From IMG/VR virus record IMGVR_UViG_3300019867_000002, positions 1 to 39,392 of that record: a DNA stretch of 39,392 nucleotides, one strand, 5' to 3'. Below, one piece after another: positions 1 to 7,116 of this stretch; position 1 is the first letter of the stretch, and the number at the start of each line of letters is the position of its first letter. The notes beneath the pieces are model-generated. The model made no database searches and was not told the DNA's origin. It saw only the letters and a list, made by a program, of their open reading frames with translations. The position numbers and the translations under genes were made by a program. The stretch is from a virus.

Positions 1-134
1 ATGTTTCCTGCAATGCTTCAGCAACTTTTTGTTTAGCAAATGCAATCATTAACTCCTGAGTTGAAACGTTTTCATTTTCATGCAACAATTTCATGTACAT
101 TTCATTTGCTGTAATTGGTGTTGGTTTTACTTTT
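1..134. repeat. Terminal direct repeat, left copy
   Basis: Bases 1-134 recur at 39259-39392. The only difference is position 8 (C here, G at 39266), so bases 9-134 are identical. This shows that the contig closes on itself. It may be an assembly overlap of a circular or permuted genome, or a true short terminal redundancy; the sequence alone cannot separate these. The mismatch lies 8 bases from the contig end, where assembly errors are common. Confidence 0.95.
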
Positions 135-145
135 TTAGTTTCCAT
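1..145 (-). CDS. Small protein, N-terminal part (gene continues at window end)
   Basis: The start codon is at 143-145, and the reading frame leaves the window after 48 codons. It continues in the same frame in the right-hand repeat copy, down to a stop at 39188-39190. The joined protein has 71 residues. It is mostly polar and helical, with no recognised domain. It is the second gene of the early operon, after the XRE regulator. The mismatch at base 8 changes codon 46: Gln in this copy, His in the other. The intact frame across the join supports circular continuity. Confidence 0.7.
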   Translation of the reverse strand, partial: METKKVKPTPITANEMYMKLLHENENVSTQELMIAFAKQKVAEALQET

Positions 146-168
146 AACATCACTTTGTTTTTTGGTTG

Positions 169-444
169 TTAAAATGGCAATATTTCGCTTGATTTGACAT
201 TTAGTTTATTGCAAATCAATTCTAAGTATTTTATAGATAACGATTGCCTTCCGTTTTCTATATTAGAAAGCGATGTTCTAGTTATTCCTAAAAAATCAGA
301 TAATTCTAACTGATTCATGTTTTTAGATTTACGTATTTGAGCTAGTTTTTCAGCTACATACTCTTTTGTATCTAACTCTACTGTAATTTTTTGCCTATCT
401 ATTTTCTTAATAGGAACAAAAACTTCTATTTTGTGTTTTGTCAT
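169..444 (-). CDS. XRE/Cro-CI family helix-turn-helix regulator
   Basis: This 91-residue protein has a Cro/CI-type HTH over about residues 32-88. Helix 2 follows MNQLELSDFLG, and the recognition helix is RTSLSNIENGR. Family members bind operators as dimers and control phage operons. It is the first gene after a clear promoter at 468-497, which is flanked by inverted 7-mers that could be its own operator. A 30-residue basic N-terminal extension precedes the HTH. It heads the early operon that crosses the join into 39186-35965. Whether it represses lysogeny-type control or times early genes cannot be told; no integrase is seen. Confidence 0.85.
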   Translation of the reverse strand: MTKHKIEVFVPIKKIDRQKITVELDTKEYVAEKLAQIRKSKNMNQLELSDFLGITRTSLSNIENGRQSLSIKYLELICNKLNVKSSEILPF

Positions 445-460
445 AGTTATTATTATTTAA

Positions 461-519
461 TGTTAAGCAAATATATAAATGTTTTTTAAATAAACAATAT
501 ATAAAAGTAAAACTTAACA
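461..519. promoter_or_regulatory. Candidate operator: inverted TGTTAAG / CTTAACA pair
   Basis: TGTTAAG at 461-467 and its exact reverse complement CTTAACA at 513-519 flank the promoter of the XRE gene. The arms are 45 bases apart, and one overlaps the expected transcription start. Paired sites around a promoter suit autoregulation by the adjacent regulator. The assignment to this protein is inferred from position. Confidence 0.4.
468..497 (-). promoter_or_regulatory. Bacteroidota-type early promoter
   Basis: Read on the minus strand: TTG (495-497), 19 bases, then TATATTTG (468-475), which matches TAnnTTTG fully. Transcription should start near 461 and give a leader of about 17 bases before the XRE start codon at 444. 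Confidence 0.75.
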
Positions 520-539
520 CTTTTTATTTTTAAGCGCAT

Positions 540-570
540 AAAAAAACCACTCCAATTAAGAAGCGGTTTT
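540..570 (-). terminator. Intrinsic terminator closing the lysis/late operon
   Basis: On the minus strand an 11-base-pair stem (560-570 with 543-553, two G-U pairs) closes a 6-base loop and is followed by a run of T (546 down to 540). It lies after the lysozyme and the 51-residue gene, and before the early promoter at 468-497. Confidence 0.8.
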
Positions 571-657
571 GATAATAAACCTAATTTTTAAAACAGAAAT
601 GCAATTAACCAGATTGCTAAAAACCCCAAAAACAAATATTATGAGTTGTAAAGATAA

Positions 658-813
658 CTAATTTTTATTTACCTTGTCAAAAACATCATCAATTCTTCCT
701 GCATTGGGTGTGTTCTTAATTCCTTTTTGATTGGTAATTATTGCTTTAAGCGCAAATAAACCCAATCCTTTTACTATTTTTCCAACTACTGTGTTCCAAA
801 ATGGCTTTTTCAT
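658..813 (-). CDS. Small basic protein, 51 residues, after the lysozyme
   Basis: ATG at 811-813, stop TAG at 658-660. The first 27 residues alternate basic and hydrophobic (FWNTVVGKIVKGLGLFALKA), so they could form a short amphipathic or membrane-associated helix. The rest is polar. It is the last gene before the late terminator and directly follows the endolysin. A role in lysis is possible from position only. Confidence 0.55.
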   Translation of the reverse strand: MKKPFWNTVVGKIVKGLGLFALKAIITNQKGIKNTPNAGRIDDVFDKVNKN

Positions 814-856
814 AAACTTGTAATTTTTGCGAGATATTGCGTGAATCTCGTGGTTT

Positions 857-1291
857 TTATATCTGAAAATATTGTTTTACTTCTGACTTTCTTCGTCCAA
901 TTAATTCTTTATTCTTTGTCCATAACATCATCGCATCCTTTATTTTAACGTTATTAGGATTGGCATTTACTAATCTCAGCACCGTGCTGTTTCCAAAGCC
1001 ATTTAAGCCAATATTATAGGCAAGTGATACCAAAGCATTAAATTGATTTTGATTCACGTTTGATTTTACCAACTTATCAACTTCTAATGCAAACTTATCA
1101 GCCGTTAGTTTGCCAAGTTCCTGAGCCTCTATGATAGTTAAAGCGCGGTCTTGCATTGTTACCCTACGCCCATCTAAATATGTAATATTGCCGATTGCTA
1201 TCGTAGCAATTCCACGTGTATCTAAATATGGTTTTAATCGTAACCCTTCTCTTTCGTGAAGTGCTTTATATCCTGCTTCGTTTAGTTTCAT
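857..1291 (-). CDS. Endolysin: GH24 (T4-type) lysozyme
   Basis: This muramidase cleaves the MurNAc-GlcNAc bonds of peptidoglycan at the end of infection. At 144 residues it has the usual length of GH24 phage lysozymes. The catalytic pattern E-x8-D-x5-T is complete at E15, D24 and T30, in the context EGLRLKPYLD then ATIAIG. A conserved C-terminal GRRKSE follows. No signal peptide or SAR segment is seen at the N-terminus, so release should depend on a holin. The start overlaps the stop of the upstream membrane protein (1288-1291, ATGA), which fits a lysis cassette. Confidence 0.93.
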   Translation of the reverse strand: MKLNEAGYKALHEREGLRLKPYLDTRGIATIAIGNITYLDGRRVTMQDRALTIIEAQELGKLTADKFALEVDKLVKSNVNQNQFNALVSLAYNIGLNGFGNSTVLRLVNANPNNVKIKDAMMLWTKNKELIGRRKSEVKQYFQI

Positions 1292-1644
1292 TTCTTACTC
1301 TTTAAATTCAATATAAAATCAAAAAAACTTTCTGTTGCGGCAGTTAAAAATAAATCTATGTTTAGCTTATAGATTAAAAACTCTCCTATTTTGTCCGATA
1401 GTATGGCGATAATTGCAATTACAATTGAAACGTTATCAGGGTCAAAATAACCACGTACCCAATCAGAACAAATATAAGCACCACCTACACCGATAACCAT
1501 CGACAAAAAAACATTTAATGCTGTAACCTTTGTTTTATTGCTTTTCATTTCAATAGCTATTTTAAGCCCAACAGCCAAAAATGCAGGAAACAATATCTTA
1601 ATAAAAAACTGATAAAACTCACTTTGTATTAATTTTTCCGGCAT
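1288..1644 (-). CDS. Putative holin, three membrane segments
   Basis: This 118-residue protein has hydrophobic segments near 13-32, 42-60 and 71-92 and a charged C-terminal end (LKSKK). That layout is typical of class I holins, which form the inner-membrane holes that let a signal-less endolysin out. It overlaps the lysozyme gene by 4 bases (ATGA), so the two are translationally coupled. I do not recognise an exact family. Position next to the lysozyme is the main argument. Confidence 0.65.
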   Translation of the reverse strand: MPEKLIQSEFYQFFIKILFPAFLAVGLKIAIEMKSNKTKVTALNVFLSMVIGVGGAYICSDWVRGYFDPDNVSIVIAIIAILSDKIGEFLIYKLNIDLFLTAATESFFDFILNLKSKK

Positions 1645-1945
1645 TTCTTTTTTGGATTATAAGCCAAACAATTGGCAGGATTAGAGCTAAAATTATTTCG
1701 TTAAGACTTATTTTTGTGTTATCAAAAAATATCTCGTCTAACAAATTGCTGAAAGATAAACAAATTAACGAAAAAGAAATTACATTTTTATAGGATAATA
1801 TATAATTTAACACACATAAAAGAAAGATAAATAGTGCATTTCCAATATAAAAAACCGGAATACCAAACTTCTTAAGAATGATATTCCAGAATAAATATGT
1901 TGAAATTCCAACAATTAAAGCTGATATTTGTAAAAACTTAACCAC
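1619..1945 (-). CDS. Membrane protein, four predicted segments
   Basis: This 108-residue, very hydrophobic protein has segments near 4-24, 30-50, 54-70 and 81-98. The only in-frame start near the upstream stop is GTG (1943-1945), which overlaps the upstream gene by 8 bases; there is no later ATG. It overlaps the holin-like gene by 26 bases. It could be a second holin, an antiholin or a superinfection factor. Confidence 0.6.
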   Translation of the reverse strand: MVKFLQISALIVGISTYLFWNIILKKFGIPVFYIGNALFIFLLCVLNYILSYKNVISFSLICLSFSNLLDEIFFDNTKISLNEIILALILPIVWLIIQKRNAGKINTK

Positions 1946-2360
1946 GGTCTTTTGGTCTATCGCCTACGATTGGTTCGTCCGGATCAGGCTCTTCTGCAAA
2001 AGCCTGTATCTTATCATCAGCTATATTTGTTTTCTTGTCAACAATATTCATAATGTAAGACTTAGCACGACTAATTAATGTTTGAATAATCCATGAGCCT
2101 AATAAACCTACTGCAAAAAAACTAACCCTTGTAAATACTAAAATATTTGGTCTTACTTTTCCAACCTCAGGGAATAGTAAAAGCCATAAAAAAACAGAAC
2201 ATAACGACATTGCAATTGTCAAAAAATCCTTTTCTAAATAGTCTTTAAATCCAAAATTTACATTGGCTCTTTTTGCGTAATCGATTAATGATTTAGCCTT
2301 TGCTAAACAATGCATAATCACGCCGCCCAATCCGCACAATATGTATATTACTTGCTCCAT
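1938..2360 (-). CDS. Membrane protein with acidic cytoplasmic tail
   Basis: This 140-residue protein has hydrophobic segments near 3-20, 46-63 and 73-93, followed by a polar, acidic, proline-containing tail of about 40 residues (AEEPDPDEPIVGD). It is the first of three consecutive membrane-protein genes before the endolysin, just after the fibre gene. Its place suggests the lysis cassette (holin, antiholin or spanin-like). No catalytic motif is visible. Confidence 0.65.
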   Translation of the reverse strand: MEQVIYILCGLGGVIMHCLAKAKSLIDYAKRANVNFGFKDYLEKDFLTIAMSLCSVFLWLLLFPEVGKVRPNILVFTRVSFFAVGLLGSWIIQTLISRAKSYIMNIVDKKTNIADDKIQAFAEEPDPDEPIVGDRPKDRG

Positions 2361-2385
2361 TTCTATATATTTATTTAATTGTTAA

Positions 2386-5229
2386 TTACGGATATACTCT
2401 TATTTCTACCATCGTGCTTCCGTTTAATAGACCATCTGTAAGTGCAAGTGAATTATTAGCCGAAAAAATAGTAATTACATTTGCGCTTGTTCTTGTAATC
2501 CTTAAAAAAGTACCCGGATTTGAGTAATCACCCCCTATAATAGACGCGGTTTTTGATGCTGTGAATGCGCCTGTTAGCGTGCCTTCATAATTACCTGTAG
2601 CTGATCGTGTCCAAACTATCGACCCGATTGTATTCTCTAATACCGTAACCGTTGGCGCGCTTGTTCCTGTTTGAGAAATTAAAGCTACGTATTTTAAAGG
2701 CAGTACTGCCCCTCTGCTAACTTTGCCTATATTATCCGTTTGAAGTAATGCGTCTCCTGTTCCTGCTAATCCTGATATTCTTATATTACCCGATACTTGA
2801 AAAGCGTTAATTGCATCATCTGTTGCTCCGTTTATTAAAACATTTCCGGTGTTATACATTATCTGAAAAGGAGCCGTTATCCCTGTAAGTACTCCACCTG
2901 CCGTTCCTGTAGATGCCTTTGCAATCTGGAAAAAGTTTTTTCCGAAATACATTAAAGTAGCTCCACCATTAAATAAATACCTGTTATTATTTGTATTATC
3001 GTAAAAACTATTAAACGATAATGTGCTTTCCTCAGAACTAGAAGTACTTAACTCTTGTAAATTTAAATTCCTAAACTGGAATATATTTGAGTAATTTGGG
3101 TAATGTGCTCTATAAGCTAATCCGCTTGCGTTTATTTTACTACCTACGACTAGGGTGGTTCCATCGTCAATAACCCTACTATCTATTAAGCTTGCATTTC
3201 CTGTTTTTTTAACTAAATAGTTCGTTGTAGCGTTCATTGCGGGAACAACTGCGCTAGGCGTGTAATTCCAAAAAGTATAATTTGCAATAGCCGAAAGAGG
3301 ATTCACAATACTATTTGAAGCGTACGACATTCCAAGCATTTTTTTACCACCTCTAGGGTTTATCACAGAAGGATATCCAGAATCTGAATTTACAGAAGTC
3401 GCAAGTACTTGCCTTGTTTCCGCAAGCCAACCACTAACCCCCGCTATCAGATCTGATTTTTTACCTACAACTCCATTAACACCGTAAGGAATACCTCTAA
3501 GAGAAGTAAATAAAGCTACGTATTTTTCACCGTTAGCCTCAATGTAAGTATTAAGCCAAGGCGCAACATTTGAACTATTCGCACTAGGTATTAAGCCCTG
3601 ATTAGTCCAAGTTTGACCATTATCAGTTGATATTAATTGAGACAATAGTAAAGTATCTACTCTGCGACTAACGCACAAAATAACGCCACCATCTAAATAA
3701 GCGTAAGACGCTTCATTATACCCATTAGTTAAATCACTAGCGACCAAAACGTCGTTACCCCAAGTAGCCCCGTTATCGATTGAAAATTTTAAATAAGTTG
3801 CTTGCGTACCGTCTAATTTTTCAATGTAGTATGGTAAAGCTAATTTTCCGTCGGCAATAGCAATCATGTTCCCGTAAGGAGAGTAACCAGAAGACCCTGA
3901 TGGCACTGTTTGAATTACATAATTTGACCATGTAACCCCGTCGTCGTCTGAGTATATAGTGCCTTGGCTGTAATAAGTAGGCACAGTTCCGTTAAACTTC
4001 AAAAAGAACACAACAATTCTACCTGAAGGAGTTACGCCCCCCGCTATATTTCTACAATCTATTCCCACCACGTCTTGGTAAATAATAGACCTTGCGGAAA
4101 ATGTCTTACCTCCGTCTGTAGAAGTTCGCATAACTATTTTACCATCAGTACTAATGTGTCCAGCGCCTTCTCTGTAGATTTGAAATATTTTATTAGACAA
4201 AGACTGCACAAGAATACCGAAAGCGTCAAATGTTGTTCCTGATATTGTAGTGTTGCTGTCCGCTACATCGTAATTAGAAGTGTACGTTTTGTTTAGTTTA
4301 CTATCATTTAATGTTTTCAAATTATTCAAAGCGTCTGTAGTAGTTGCGCCCGTAACGGTTGAAAGGTTCAACACTGCTGTAGTATTTAAAGGCACCGGAA
4401 CGTCATAATATGAATTATAAGACGTACCGTAATAAACCGATTGAGTAATATTTGACGCTGCTGTACCTACTTTCTCAGCCGATACATGATAACGTAACCT
4501 TTCACCTACTGCCATAGACAAAGGACTTGCTAAGTTACCAGAAACCTGAACATTTGTAACGCTTCCGTCAGCTAAAGTCAATAATCCGCTGTCTAGTATA
4601 GCAATAACGGTAACGCCTAAATCCCCAACGGGTGCACCTGTAATACCGGATGCAATAGGAGTGCCTGCGTTATTGCATTTATAAATTTCAACTGTCCAGC
4701 GCTGTTGTGCGCTGTTTGGTGTTGTTGATGCTGATAAATTACCCGCATAAATACCTGGAGGCGATAAAACAGCCGTAGGAAAAGCGATACTTATTAAGTC
4801 AGTAGTATAATACTTTTTTTGATTATCATCGTTGGTTACTGATTGAATATGACTTGCTGCCGTTCCTTTGTTTACCTGATTTGTTAAATCGAATGTTCCC
4901 GCTCCAATTGTTGTCTGATCGGCTGTAAACCATACGCGTGTTGTTACACCTGCTGTAGTAGCAACAATAGATTCTAATTGATTGTTTATGCCTGTTAAAT
5001 GCCCGCCTAAAGTAGCAGTAATCGGTGTGTAACCTGTTGGAATGTACGGAATCGGAATATTAACGGGTTGCAACCAATTTATTTTTCCGTCAGTTTCCTG
5101 TACTGAAATCCTGTTGGCTGTTGCGCTTTCCGTATTTGTTTTAGTCGTAACCGTTCCAAATGTTGGATTTTGATATGTTTGTGCGTAACTGGATATTGTA
5201 ACGAGTAGTAAAAAAAGTATTTTTTTCAT
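2386..5229 (-). CDS. Sialidase-fold fibre protein with signal peptide
   Basis: A 947-residue protein. Residues 1-16 form a classic signal peptide (basic start, ILFLLLV core, cleavage after SYA before Q17). Residues of about 330-660 hold four Asp-box motifs of the form S-x-D-x-G-x-T-W/F, at 370-377, 427-434, 483-490 and 534-541. These mark a sialidase/BNR beta-propeller that binds or cleaves sialic-acid-like glycans. The C-terminal 280 residues resemble the adhesin or fibre ends of Bacteroidota phages. It sits among tail-tip and lysis genes, so a receptor-binding fibre or depolymerase is likely. Base composition looks less AT-rich than its neighbours, which suggests transfer. I did not verify an intact catalytic Arg triad and Tyr/Glu pair. 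Confidence 0.8.
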   Translation of the reverse strand: MKKILFLLLVTISSYAQTYQNPTFGTVTTKTNTESATANRISVQETDGKINWLQPVNIPIPYIPTGYTPITATLGGHLTGINNQLESIVATTAGVTTRVWFTADQTTIGAGTFDLTNQVNKGTAASHIQSVTNDDNQKKYYTTDLISIAFPTAVLSPPGIYAGNLSASTTPNSAQQRWTVEIYKCNNAGTPIASGITGAPVGDLGVTVIAILDSGLLTLADGSVTNVQVSGNLASPLSMAVGERLRYHVSAEKVGTAASNITQSVYYGTSYNSYYDVPVPLNTTAVLNLSTVTGATTTDALNNLKTLNDSKLNKTYTSNYDVADSNTTISGTTFDAFGILVQSLSNKIFQIYREGAGHISTDGKIVMRTSTDGGKTFSARSIIYQDVVGIDCRNIAGGVTPSGRIVVFFLKFNGTVPTYYSQGTIYSDDDGVTWSNYVIQTVPSGSSGYSPYGNMIAIADGKLALPYYIEKLDGTQATYLKFSIDNGATWGNDVLVASDLTNGYNEASYAYLDGGVILCVSRRVDTLLLSQLISTDNGQTWTNQGLIPSANSSNVAPWLNTYIEANGEKYVALFTSLRGIPYGVNGVVGKKSDLIAGVSGWLAETRQVLATSVNSDSGYPSVINPRGGKKMLGMSYASNSIVNPLSAIANYTFWNYTPSAVVPAMNATTNYLVKKTGNASLIDSRVIDDGTTLVVGSKINASGLAYRAHYPNYSNIFQFRNLNLQELSTSSSEESTLSFNSFYDNTNNNRYLFNGGATLMYFGKNFFQIAKASTGTAGGVLTGITAPFQIMYNTGNVLINGATDDAINAFQVSGNIRISGLAGTGDALLQTDNIGKVSRGAVLPLKYVALISQTGTSAPTVTVLENTIGSIVWTRSATGNYEGTLTGAFTASKTASIIGGDYSNPGTFLRITRTSANVITIFSANNSLALTDGLLNGSTMVEIRVYP

Positions 5230-5231
5230 GT

Positions 5232-5891
5232 TTATATTGGTTTAAAAAGATCACCTAATGCGAATCCGAATGTTGTTGTTATACTTGACCCTGTTTGCGA
5301 CCAATCAAGATCGTTTAATAATGCTCCATTCCAGAAAACCGCTTTTGCTAAAGCTGTTGTTCCTAGTGGGAATACCGTTTGTCCTGCTGTTGCTGTTATT
5401 TGTATTTTTGGAAGCGTAGCAAAGTTAGTAAATAAATAATTCAATGCTTCTGTAACATTTGCACCAGGAATATCAGAATTGTTTTCTACATTATCACTAC
5501 TCGTCGCAGGTTCTTCAGATGCATCGGTCCAAATAAAACCGTTCCATTGCCATAATTTAACCGGTAAACTATCAATGTCCAACTGCATATAAAAATCTGC
5601 ATAATTATATGTAGGTGGCGGTGTTACATTTGGATCATCAATACCGGTATATAATTGAACACCATTATTTACTAAATCATCAAAGTTTTGCTTTAACGAA
5701 TTAATAGCTTCTACAACGCTATTCTTTTCATCTGTAGTTAAGTTATCTAAATCGCCAATATTGTTATTTGCAAAATCTAATATTGCATCTAAAATAGGAT
5801 TTAAAACATTAGCAGTAATTTCATTATTGCCATTAGCTACAATGTAGGTGTTTATTTGCGCAAATACCTCTGCATAAGTCGGTGTAGCCAT
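5232..5891 (-). CDS. Virion appendage protein, fibre-adjacent
   Basis: A 219-residue protein, not assigned to a known family. The N-terminal 80 residues are helical (LDNLTTDEKNSVVEAINSL, a motif common in phage fibre proteins). A Pro-rich turn (PPPTYNY) and a small beta domain with LWQWNGFIW follow. The C-terminal 50 residues are beta-rich. It lies 2 bases upstream of the sialidase-like fibre in the same operon and is probably a fibre base or chaperone-like appendage. Confidence 0.6.
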   Translation of the reverse strand: MATPTYAEVFAQINTYIVANGNNEITANVLNPILDAILDFANNNIGDLDNLTTDEKNSVVEAINSLKQNFDDLVNNGVQLYTGIDDPNVTPPPTYNYADFYMQLDIDSLPVKLWQWNGFIWTDASEEPATSSDNVENNSDIPGANVTEALNYLFTNFATLPKIQITATAGQTVFPLGTTALAKAVFWNGALLNDLDWSQTGSSITTTFGFALGDLFKPI

Positions 5892-5893
5892 TA

Positions 5894-6517
5894 TTAATAA
5901 TTATTAAAGTCGTTATTAAAATCATCATTGAAATCTCCATGAGGCGTGAACACGACGTCTTGAAATAAATTATCAAAGTCATTCGGACCACCTTCATAAA
6001 TAAAAGGCAATTCATCCTCTAATGCTTCAGATAAAGAAACAAGTTTTATAATTGCGCCACCGTTTGCGTTTTGAGGATCGTAAGTATAATTACTAGTTGT
6101 CATTCCAAATTCAAAACCATATATTTCAACTGTTCCATCATACAATTGTAAAGCAACAAAATAATCTGCATTATCTAATTGCTGAAGCGTACATTTAACC
6201 GTTTGATTTACTCCTAAAACATTTATAGTAACTCCATGTAAATATTGAGGTATTCCGTTTACAACTGACTTTTCAACTGTACCAAAAATAGTTGATCCGT
6301 TTTCGGTCATTGAAAATAAAAAGCCTGACAAATCTTCTTTTAAATTAAATAGCACTTTGTAACGACATTCGTAAACTCCTTCAATAGAAACTGTGCTCGT
6401 TAGTATTTGTTTGTTTAAAACGTCTGCACGATTAACCAAAACGGCTTGCTGATAATAGTTTTTTATAACATTACCACATGATAAATCTAAACCGTTTCGT
6501 AATTGTTCGCAACTCAT
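5894..6517 (-). CDS. Virion protein, paralogue of the gene at 9081-9686
   Basis: A 207-residue protein. It shares with the 9081-9686 product the blocks LSC/ASC near the N-terminus, YYQQAVLVNRAD versus FYQQAVVINKAD, and DGTVEIYGFEFGMTT versus DGTVEVYGFENGLTT. The two also share overall length and an Asn/Asp/Phe-rich C-terminus. These are two diverged copies in one structural operon. The role is probably a repeated virion component such as a tail tube, decoration or neck protein; the sequence does not decide. Its start overlaps the upstream stop by one base (TAATG), so translation is coupled. Confidence 0.75.
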   Translation of the reverse strand: MSCEQLRNGLDLSCGNVIKNYYQQAVLVNRADVLNKQILTSTVSIEGVYECRYKVLFNLKEDLSGFLFSMTENGSTIFGTVEKSVVNGIPQYLHGVTINVLGVNQTVKCTLQQLDNADYFVALQLYDGTVEIYGFEFGMTTSNYTYDPQNANGGAIIKLVSLSEALEDELPFIYEGGPNDFDNLFQDVVFTPHGDFNDDFNNDFNNY

Positions 6518-7116
6518 TATTTATTTACATTTGAAGACCTGAATCCGTAACCTTTTGCTTTTGTTCCTCCGCATTTATCTGAACCGCATCCGCATTTATC
6601 TGTTGGGCAATGCGTGTAATCGAAAATAGTTTTATTTTGACAGATATACCTTTGAGTTCTTTCAAATGAAATTAAACCCATATTTCGATATTTATCAGCA
6701 AAGTTATTTAATGCTTTTTGATCTATTGGTATTGAAAATTCATTTGTTTTCTGAACTAATCCTGTGGCCGTATCGTTAAACCCGTTAAGCATAACATAAC
6801 GAGCATACGAATAATAAGCCATTATTTTATAAATTCCTTCGAATGGTCTTAATTTACCTCCGCAATCGGTATAATTGCCACCATATAACAGTGCTTTTTT
6901 CTCTGTATAGTTCTTAGGAATAGGCGGTTTTGGATCTTGTGCATTATCATACGCAATAATTTCTGTATTTATCTGCTCAATTTCTATCCAAAAATCACAA
7001 AACAACTCAGCCAAATCAAAGTTTGATGCTTCATTTTCGGCAACGCATAGTTTTGATACGTCGCAATGCTTTGCGAGTATTCCAATGCAATTATATTGTT
7101 GTGGTAGTAGATTCAT
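6517..7116 (-). CDS. Probable head-tail connector-type protein, Cys-rich C-terminus
   Basis: A 199-residue protein read from the ATG at 7114-7116; a TTG three codons earlier is possible. It overlaps the portal gene by 26 bases. Its place straight after the portal suggests an adaptor or connector in the neck. The C-terminus carries a dense cysteine cluster (CPTDKCGCGSDKCGG, about residues 173-187), with further Cys near the N-terminus (YNC, KHC, KLC). This could bind zinc or form disulphides in the virion. The family is not recognised with certainty. Confidence 0.6.
   Translation of the reverse strand: MNLLPQQYNCIGILAKHCDVSKLCVAENEASNFDLAELFCDFWIEIEQINTEIIAYDNAQDPKPPIPKNYTEKKALLYGGNYTDCGGKLRPFEGIYKIMAYYSYARYVMLNGFNDTATGLVQKTNEFSIPIDQKALNNFADKYRNMGLISFERTQRYICQNKTIFDYTHCPTDKCGCGSDKCGGTKAKGYGFRSSNVNK

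Noticed and set aside
588-635. 15-residue hydrophobic peptide frame with TTG start between the 51-residue gene and the late terminator
   Set aside because: Too short, no ATG, and any AT-rich spacer can give such a frame; not annotated.
1878-2078. Plus-strand frame across the membrane-protein genes
   Set aside because: It lies opposite two well-supported overlapping minus-strand genes and has no promoter or coupling; a shadow frame, like all other plus-strand frames in the window.
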